The notes beneath the pieces were generated by a model. It saw only the letters and a list, made by a program, of their open reading frames with translations. It was not told the origin of the DNA and ran no database searches. This document shows, one piece after another, positions 46,488-52,109 of a stretch of 52,109 bases of DNA. The number at the start of each line of letters is the position of its first letter. Within the stretch, counting starts at the first letter, position 1. A program made the translations under genes and the position numbers. The DNA comes from Bacteroidia bacterium (GTDB lineage Bacteria > Bacteroidota > Bacteroidia > Bacteroidales > Prolixibacteraceae), in NCBI GenBank assembly GCA_026391295.1, contig JAPLDS010000051.1:1-52109 (forward strand), in the 5' to 3' direction.

Positions 46488-46856
46488 CTAATTAACAGGT
46501 GGAATAAAGGCCCCTTCAAAATGTTTTAATTCATAGGTTACTCCATTAGAGAAGACTATTGAGACGACATCGAAACGAGTGGTGGCGTCGCTCTTATGCT
46601 CCAGAATCCAGGCATCAGCTGCCTCAACTAAATTTCTAATTTTTCGAACAGAAATAGCTTCCCAAGGCTCCTCAAAATAATCGCCTTCCCTAGTCTTAAC
46701 CTCTAGGATTACCAACTCCTCCTGTTGCTTGGCAATGATATCGATCTCTTTATGATCGAAATGCCAATTACGTGCCAGAATCTGGTATCCATTCTTTTTA
46801 AGATAGCCAACCGCCAAATCTTCCCCTTTCTTACCAAGTTCTTTAGTCGTTAACAT
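46488..46856 (-). CDS. YraN/UPF0102 endonuclease-like protein
   Basis: A 122-residue protein. The nuclease-fold motif spans KGEDLAVGYLKKNGYQIL (Glu13), EIDIIAKQQEELVILEVKTR (Asp/Glu/Lys), and the C-terminal RFDVVSI. This fits the PD-(D/E)XK superfamily and the UPF0102 family. The role is not established; it is often next to ribosomal or processing genes. It starts 12 bases after the LD-carboxypeptidase gene and is likely co-transcribed with it. Confidence 0.9.
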   Translation of the reverse strand: MLTTKELGKKGEDLAVGYLKKNGYQILARNWHFDHKEIDIIAKQQEELVILEVKTREGDYFEEPWEAISVRKIRNLVEAADAWILEHKSDATTRFDVVSIVFSNGVTYELKHFEGAFIPPVN

Positions 46857-46868
46857 TTCGAAATAACG

Positions 46869-47771
46869 TTATAACATTTTAACAACCACCTGATCAGAAG
46901 ATACTTTTAACTCAACTTTACCTCCTAAAAGCAAAGGTTTATTCGGTAATTCATGACCAGCGGGAAAACCAAATGCCACAGGATAACCATAGTCTGCAAC
47001 TGCTTCTCTGATTATTTCCTCACTCGATTTTTCAAAAGGTGCTTCTCCATCAGTAATTGCCGTAAAATAGCCCACAATCAATCCGGATAGATTTTTTAAT
47101 ATTCCACCGGTCTTTAAATTTAACATCATTCTATCGATATGATAATGATGTTCGTCAATGTCTTCAATAAAAAGAATCTTCCCTTTGGGTGAAAGATCGA
47201 GGGCTGTTCCCCTGAGGCTTTGAATAATAGACAAGTTTCCTCCGATTAAGGTCCCTGAATTTTCCCCCACTCTATTTAAAGGGTGTGAAGCCAATTTATA
47301 TTCAGGTTTTGCTCCACGTAGAAGAGCAAGTAGTTCGATAAAACTATCTGTTAACTCATCCTTTTGCTCGAACCATGCCGTCATAACACCATGAACTGAA
47401 GCGATCTTATGATTGGATAAAAAAGAGTGAAAAACAGTGATATCACTAAAGCCAATAAGCCATTTCGGCTTTTTAAAAAAGGAAGACCAATTAAGGTTAG
47501 CGTGGGTTCGTATTGAGCCGTAACCACCACGCGAGAAAAATATTGCTTTGACAGATTTATCATCAAGGGCTTTTTGCATATCAGTGCTACGATCCATGTC
47601 GGAGCCAGAGAAAACACCCTCCTTGCCAAACGCATGGTGACCGATCTCCACAACAAACCCTTGTTCTCGCAAGATTACGGCACCGCGTTCAACGATCTTT
47701 TGATTTATGAAACCGGCAGGAGAAACAATGGCAACCCTATCTCCGGGAACAAGATATGACGGAAATTTCAT
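46869..47771 (-). CDS. LD-carboxypeptidase (peptidase S66)
   Basis: A 300-residue cytoplasmic serine peptidase of the LdcA/MccF family. It trims the terminal D-Ala from the L,D bond of recycled murein tetrapeptides. Motifs are SPAG near residue 17, FFSRGGYG at 78-85, and the nucleophile in GFSDIT (Ser109). The other triad residues are expected in LFIEDIDE (Glu) and FPAGHELPN (His). No signal peptide is present, which fits the recycling role. It lies 19 bases after purN and 12 bases before yraN. Confidence 0.92.
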   Translation of the reverse strand: MKFPSYLVPGDRVAIVSPAGFINQKIVERGAVILREQGFVVEIGHHAFGKEGVFSGSDMDRSTDMQKALDDKSVKAIFFSRGGYGSIRTHANLNWSSFFKKPKWLIGFSDITVFHSFLSNHKIASVHGVMTAWFEQKDELTDSFIELLALLRGAKPEYKLASHPLNRVGENSGTLIGGNLSIIQSLRGTALDLSPKGKILFIEDIDEHHYHIDRMMLNLKTGGILKNLSGLIVGYFTAITDGEAPFEKSSEEIIREAVADYGYPVAFGFPAGHELPNKPLLLGGKVELKVSSDQVVVKML

Positions 47772-47790
47772 TTTCGTAGTGGATTTAGTT

Positions 47791-48351
47791 TTACTTCAAT
47801 AAATACGCCTCAATTGCAGCTGGGAAATAGGCATATTCTAATTCATGAATACGCTCCGCTAAAGTCTCAGGTGAATCATCAGGATATACAGGACAGGTTT
47901 TTTGCAACAGATGCTCTCCCTTATCATATTCATTATTGACTAGATGAATTGTAATCCCAGATTCTTTTTCTTTGTTCTGAATGACGGCCTCATGGACATG
48001 AGAACCATACATTCCCTTCCCTCCATACTTTGGCAATAAAGCGGGATGGATGTTTATTAGTTCAAATGAATCGATAAAAGCGGAGGGTATCAGCCAAAGA
48101 AATCCTGCTAAAATGATCACTTCGACACCCCTCGACTGCAATTCATCGCGTAGCTGATCTGACCCGGAAAATGCTTCCCGAGTAAAAAAGTTAGCCTCAA
48201 CGCCCAAATTCTTAGCACGTTCTAGAACAAAGGCGTCTTTCTTATTTGACCAAACGGAATCGATACGAATGGAAGGGTTTGATTGAAAGTGCCGAATAAT
48301 ATTCTCTGCGTTACTACCCGATCCTGACGCAAATATAGCTATAGTCCTCAT
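47791..48351 (-). CDS. purN: Phosphoribosylglycinamide formyltransferase
   Basis: A 186-residue enzyme of purine synthesis that transfers a formyl group from 10-formyl-THF to GAR. The N-terminal phosphate site ASGSGSN is at residues 8-14. The folate and catalytic block INIHPALLPKYGGKGMYGSHVH and the Asp-containing VNNEYDKGEHL are present. Length is normal. It diverges from acpP over 210 bases and heads a likely operon with the LD-carboxypeptidase and yraN. Confidence 0.96.
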   Translation of the reverse strand: MRTIAIFASGSGSNAENIIRHFQSNPSIRIDSVWSNKKDAFVLERAKNLGVEANFFTREAFSGSDQLRDELQSRGVEVIILAGFLWLIPSAFIDSFELINIHPALLPKYGGKGMYGSHVHEAVIQNKEKESGITIHLVNNEYDKGEHLLQKTCPVYPDDSPETLAERIHELEYAYFPAAIEAYLLK

Positions 48352-48459
48352 TTGTAATTTTTTATAAAATTATATTTTTAGAATATTCGACTCAAATGTT
48401 TTAATTTATACGGACAACCCTTATTTTCATGTCCAATATAATAGATTCTTGTCTAAATA

Positions 48460-48493
48460 TTTGGAAGATAAATTTCTTTCTTTGTTTCTTTGC
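48460..48493 (+). promoter_or_regulatory. Putative acpP promoter
   Basis: TTTG (48460-48463) and TTTCTTTGC (48485-48493) are spaced by 21 bases, fitting the -33/-7 pattern apart from T for A in the -7 box. The inverted repeat at 48494-48523 would begin right at the transcription start. Confidence 0.4.
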
Positions 48494-48523
48494 ACTCGCT
48501 GAGTAAAAATAAATTCAGCGAGT
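48494..48523 (+). promoter_or_regulatory. Perfect hairpin at the 5' end of the acpP leader
   Basis: ACTCGCTGA (48494-48502) and TCAGCGAGT (48515-48523) form a perfect 9-bp stem with a 12-base AT-rich loop, 38 bases before the acpP ATG. No T-tract follows, so it is not a standard terminator. It may stabilise this abundant mRNA or be a regulator site in the purN/acpP divergent region. Confidence 0.5.
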
Positions 48524-48561
48524 AAATTTAGCAATAAGTATTAACGTAAAAATTAAAAATT

Positions 48562-48798
48562 ATGTCTGACATTTCAGGTAAAGTAAAAGCGATCATTGTT
48601 GATAAATTAGGTGTTGACGAAAGTGAAGTTACCCCACAAGCATCATTCACAAACGATTTAGGTGCTGATTCACTTGATACTGTTGAGTTGATTATGGAAT
48701 TTGAAAAAGAGTTCAATATTGCAATCCCTGATGATCAGGCTGAAAAAATCGGAACTGTTGGCGATGCAATTAACTACATCACCGAAAACGCAAAGTAA
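48562..48798 (+). CDS. acpP: Acyl carrier protein
   Basis: A 78-residue acidic carrier protein of type II fatty-acid synthesis. The phosphopantetheine attachment Ser is in the canonical motif [12 protein letters not shown]. The helix II recognition residues [18 protein letters not shown] follow. It presents acyl chains to FabF, whose gene is 40 bases downstream in the usual acpP-fabF-rnc order. Confidence 0.98.
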   Translation: MSDISGKVKAIIVDKLGVDESEVTPQASFTNDLGADSLDTVELIMEFEKEFNIAIPDDQAEKIGTVGDAINYITENAK

Positions 48799-48838
48799 TA
48801 AAGTTTTTCACTAATAATATAGGGCTCAAAAGCTTACT

Positions 48839-49924
48839 ATGGAATTAAAACGAGTTGTTGTTACCGGTTTTGGCACGATTAACCCGTTAGGTAAGAATGT
48901 TGAGGAATTTTGGAAGAACTTGTGCAATGGGGTTAGCGGTGCCGGCCCCATTACTCGTTTTGATTCAACCAATTTCAAGACACATTTTGCCTGCGAAGTT
49001 AAGAATTTCGAACCGACCGATTACCTTGATAAAAAAGAGGTTCACAAGCATGATATGTATGCTCAATTTGCATATATTGCTGCAGCTCAAGCTATAGAAC
49101 ACTCAGGCATTAATCTTGAAACAATTGATAAAGATGAATGCGGCGTAATTTGGGGAGCTGGGATTGGGGGATTAAATACTTTCTTACAGACTGTAACAGA
49201 GTATAACGAAAACCCTGAAATTCCTAGATTTTCTCCATTTTTTATTCCCAAAATGATTGCCAATATGGCCAGCGGGAATATTGCGCTTAAGTATGGCTTC
49301 CGTGGTCCAACAATTACAACCGTTACGGCTTGTGCTTCTGCAACGCATGCCATGATTGATGCAGCTACTTATATTCGTCTAGGAAAAGCAAATTTATTTG
49401 TCGCTGGAGGATCTGAGTCCGCAATCAATGATGCCGGAGTTGGAGGATTTAACGCTATGCGGGCACTTTCTACTCGAAACGACGATCCCAAGACTGCCTC
49501 AAGACCTTTTGATGTTGGTCGTGATGGTTTTGTGATGGCTGAAGGTGGTGGTGCTTTAATTCTTGAAGAGTACGAACATTCAAAAAAACGAGGAGCGACA
49601 ATCTATGCTGAACTTGTCGGCATAGGAATGTCAACCGATGCATACCATATGACTGCGCCAGATCCTGAAGGTGGAGGCAAATCGATGACTGGTCATCTAC
49701 TAGGAGCCGCTGGAGCTGTTGAAGGAATTGCCTCAATTTTGGCCATGAGAGATAGTATTGTCCCTCCGACCATCAATCAATTTGAGCTAGATCCAGAAAT
49801 CGATCCAAAAATTGATTTCACCTTTAACAAAGCAAAAAAACGCGAACTCAATTATGTTTTAAGTAACACATTCGGGTTTGGCGGTCACAATGGAAGTGTA
49901 ATATTTAAAAAACTTTCGGAGTAA
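48839..49924 (+). CDS. fabF: 3-oxoacyl-ACP synthase II (FabF), ~55-residue block with catalytic His missing
   Basis: A 361-residue condensing enzyme, whereas FabF is normally about 415. The catalytic Cys165 in TVTACASATHAM and His286 in KSMTGHLLGAAGA (E. coli His340) are present. The sequence runs TAPDPEGGG directly into KSMTGHLLG. Every FabF I know has some 54-56 residues between these, including the INAHGTSTP motif with the second catalytic His (E. coli His303). The join is after Gly280, near 49678/49679. The frame is kept and the C-terminal SNTFGFGGHNGS is normal. Without the HGT His, decarboxylation of malonyl-ACP should fail. Either another FabB/FabF exists elsewhere or the join is an artefact. 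The gene sits in the standard operon, between acpP and rnc. Confidence 0.95.
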   Translation: MELKRVVVTGFGTINPLGKNVEEFWKNLCNGVSGAGPITRFDSTNFKTHFACEVKNFEPTDYLDKKEVHKHDMYAQFAYIAAAQAIEHSGINLETIDKDECGVIWGAGIGGLNTFLQTVTEYNENPEIPRFSPFFIPKMIANMASGNIALKYGFRGPTITTVTACASATHAMIDAATYIRLGKANLFVAGGSESAINDAGVGGFNAMRALSTRNDDPKTASRPFDVGRDGFVMAEGGGALILEEYEHSKKRGATIYAELVGIGMSTDAYHMTAPDPEGGGKSMTGHLLGAAGAVEGIASILAMRDSIVPPTINQFELDPEIDPKIDFTFNKAKKRELNYVLSNTFGFGGHNGSVIFKKLSE

Positions 49925-49925
49925 A

Positions 49926-50666
49926 GTGCTACGAGATTTAAGGTATAAAATAAAACTCTTTTCTTCTTCAAGAAAAGAGTTTTATAGTTTCATAAAAGCC
50001 ACTACCGGATTTAGTCCCCTAAGATTCCGACTCTATGATTTGGCTTTTATCCATAGATCAGCTTCCTCCGCTGACCTTATGGGACAACCCATCAACAATG
50101 AGCGTTTAGAATATCTTGGTGATGCTGTGCTTGGTGCGATCATTGCAGAGTATCTCTACAATAGATTTCCACGTAAAGACGAAGGATTCTTAACACAAAT
50201 GCGGTCGAGAATGGTCAACCGTGGTTTTCTAACCAAGTTAACCTTTAAGTTAGGCCTTAACCGTTTTATTAACGCAAATACAAACACGGTGAACGATTCG
50301 AGCCATATTTATGGCGACGTGTTTGAAGCTTTTGTTGGGGCAATATATCTTGATATGGGCTATGAAGGTGCCCGTGAATTTGTCCTTAAAAAAGTTCTAC
50401 CCATTCATGTTGATATTGAACAGTTAGAACAGAGCGATAGTAATTATAAATCGAAGCTCATCGAGTGGGGGCAAAAGAACAAGCGAGAGGTAACTTTCGA
50501 CACGCACGAAAACAGAGACGGCAAATCCAATACCATACCCTTTACCTCAAAGATTTACATTGACGGGGAACTTGCTGGACAAGGTGATGGCTATTCCAAA
50601 AAAGAGGCTCAACAAAATTCTGCAGGGAAAGCACTTGCAACTCTTGGCATAAAAGCACCCCAATAG
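49926..50666 (+). CDS. rnc: Ribonuclease III (GTG start)
   Basis: A 246-residue double-strand-specific RNase. The nuclease domain has the signature NNERLEYLGDAVLG near residues 57-70 and the second acidic pair in YGDVFEAFVGAIYLD. The C-terminal dsRNA-binding domain covers about 170-244 (SKLIEWGQKNKREVTFD through GYSKKEAQQNSAGKAL). It processes rRNA precursors. The start is GTG one base after the fabF stop, implying coupled translation. The length is normal for Bacteroidota. Confidence 0.95.
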   Translation: MLRDLRYKIKLFSSSRKEFYSFIKATTGFSPLRFRLYDLAFIHRSASSADLMGQPINNERLEYLGDAVLGAIIAEYLYNRFPRKDEGFLTQMRSRMVNRGFLTKLTFKLGLNRFINANTNTVNDSSHIYGDVFEAFVGAIYLDMGYEGAREFVLKKVLPIHVDIEQLEQSDSNYKSKLIEWGQKNKREVTFDTHENRDGKSNTIPFTSKIYIDGELAGQGDGYSKKEAQQNSAGKALATLGIKAPQ

Positions 50667-50746
50667 CTACAGGGATTTAAGTTCCTAAGTTAAATAATGT
50701 TAAGTAGAACTTTTTACATTCATTAATAGCTTTATCTTTGCTTCGA

Positions 50747-52109
50747 TGAGTAAAAGATTGATCTATATTTTGAGTGTTGCTATGGCTATTGCTGCGGCCT
50801 TTCTCATTGTTGTGCAGATGATGACTATTAAGCACACGGCGGAGCTACAAGAGAAGAACTTCAGCACTCAAGCCTACAAAGCCTTACAGGATGTTGCCGA
50901 ATACATTGACATTCTTGAGATAAACCAGTTCTATGCTATTGATGCCGACAGAACAGAATATCCCCCTAATTCAATTGGCCAATTTCCTAACTCCGATCCA
51001 AGTTTAAGCCTAGGAGCATTGGAAAGAACGAATGAAATATCGATCTATCAAAAGTTCTCAACCTCTGGCAGTACTGGCCAATCAAATTCGCAATCAAAAT
51101 ATTTCTCCCAAGTAGAAATTCAAAGTTTCCAGCATGGGTACAATCGTAAAAGTGCTCAAGATGCCCAGAAATTAAGGTATCAAATTTTCATGAAAGAGCG
51201 ATCTGAACTGCCACTTTCACTCCGTTTGCCTCCAGAGATCTTAGCTCAAGCAATTGATACTGCACTTAAACGCAACGACATTCTTATTGATTATAAATAC
51301 ACCATTTCAACTCAGATAAATGGCAAGAACGCCTATATCATGGGGAGTAAAGATTATAAGCCCGGACTAAAAACGAAACAATATAAAAGGCTTTTATTAG
51401 CAGACGATGAACCGATAAAACCCAATTACCTATGCGTTTATTTCCCTGGACAAGACAATAATTTTCTAAAATCTACGTCATTCTTGGTCTTCCCTTCCTT
51501 GTTATTGACCTTAATGATTATAGGGATTTTCATCGTCACCTTGCAGATTATTTGGCGTCAGAAAAAAATCTCTCAGATTAAGAATGACTTCATTAATAAT
51601 ATGACTCATGAGCTAAAAACCCCCATTTCAACAATCTCTCTAGCCTCTCAAATGTTACGAGATTCTTCGGTCTCACTTTCCAAATCCACAGTCGATCATA
51701 TTTCTGGCGTGATTTTTGAAGAGAGTAAAAGACTGAGCAATCAAGTTGAAAAAGTTTTACAGATGGCTGTCTTTAATGAAGGTCGTCTAAAACTAAAGTT
51801 TGCCGAGATTGATCTGAACAGATTGGCTGAGAGTGTGGCTTCTAACTTCGACATTAGAGTCTCCACCGAAAACGGAGAATTGCGAACCGAATTATTAGCT
51901 GAAAACCCTTTTATTAAGGGCGATGAAGTGCATATTACGAATGTAATCTTTAACTTGCTAGACAATGCAGTTAAATACAGTAATAAAAACCCTTTAATCG
52001 AGCTCTCAACTGAGAATAAAAATGGATGGGCAATCATTCAAGTAAAAGACAATGGAATCGGTATCCCGAAAGAGCATCAAGCACAGATCTTTGAACGCTT
52101 TTATCGCGT
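50747..52109 (+). CDS. Sensor histidine kinase, truncated by the window edge
   Basis: 454 codons from the ATG at 50747 to the right edge, with no stop. Membrane segments at about residues 6-26 and 248-270 bracket a ~220-residue periplasmic sensor region of no recognised family. The HisKA dimerisation domain has the H-box NMTHELKTP with phospho-acceptor His288. The following ATPase domain has the N-box NLLDNAVKYS and the G1 box DNGIGIP. The missing end should hold the G2 box. Its response regulator is probably just beyond the window. Ligand and target genes are unknown. Confidence 0.93.

Overview
The window is about 52 kb of a Bacteroidota chromosome. Three things point there: single-domain acyl carrier protein, GldB-type lipoprotein and DUF5686/DUF1573/DUF1080 families; repeated -7 promoter boxes of the form TAnnTTTG; and the absence of clear Shine-Dalgarno sequences. 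The order within the phylum cannot be fixed from this sequence. No tRNA, rRNA, insertion sequence, phage gene or CRISPR array was seen.

Region 1 (1-17123, all minus strand) is a carbohydrate-use locus in two tightly spaced transcription blocks. The upstream block has an exo-beta-glucosaminidase-like GH2, a ROK sugar kinase, an MFS sugar transporter, a DegT/StrS-type PLP aminotransferase and a Gfo/Idh/MocA oxidoreductase. After a 201-base gap come a second GH2 whose expected nucleophile Glu is Ser, an unrecognised polytopic membrane protein, a GH3 lipoprotein, an exported metallo-beta-lactamase-fold protein and a GH3 with a PA14 insert that runs off the left edge. Sugar kinase, aminotransferase and dehydrogenase in one block suggest handling of an amino-sugar or aminocyclitol glycoside. 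No SusC/SusD pair is visible.

Region 2 (17411-31626) is mostly housekeeping: a Crp/Fnr regulator, nadE, gldB, a DUF1080 protein, phosphofructokinase, a DUF1573 protein overlapping meaB, a TlpA-like thioredoxin lipoprotein, a DedA protein, an MltD-like transglycosylase and uvrA. Downstream of uvrA, 31638-32279 holds six imperfect ~100-136-base units whose halves are partly self-complementary. A second DUF1080 gene follows.

Region 3 (33355-52109) holds tatA, lepA, tatD, ansA, a YncE/phosphoesterase fusion, an NAD-binding epimerase-like protein, aspS, tadA, a DUF5686 outer-membrane protein, a group of small genes (S4, YjbR, YraN, LD-carboxypeptidase, purN), the acpP-fabF-rnc operon and a truncated sensor histidine kinase.

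The most unexpected observation is that three conserved genes, lepA, ansA and fabF, each lack an internal block normally conserved in their families, and each stays in frame: about 8, 27 and 55 residues. In fabF the missing block contains the catalytic His of the HGT motif. Other conserved proteins here (UvrA, AspS, NadE, MeaB, RNase III, TadA, PurN) look full length by motif order. These comparisons are from remembered family sequences, so an alignment and read-level check are needed before calling them biological.
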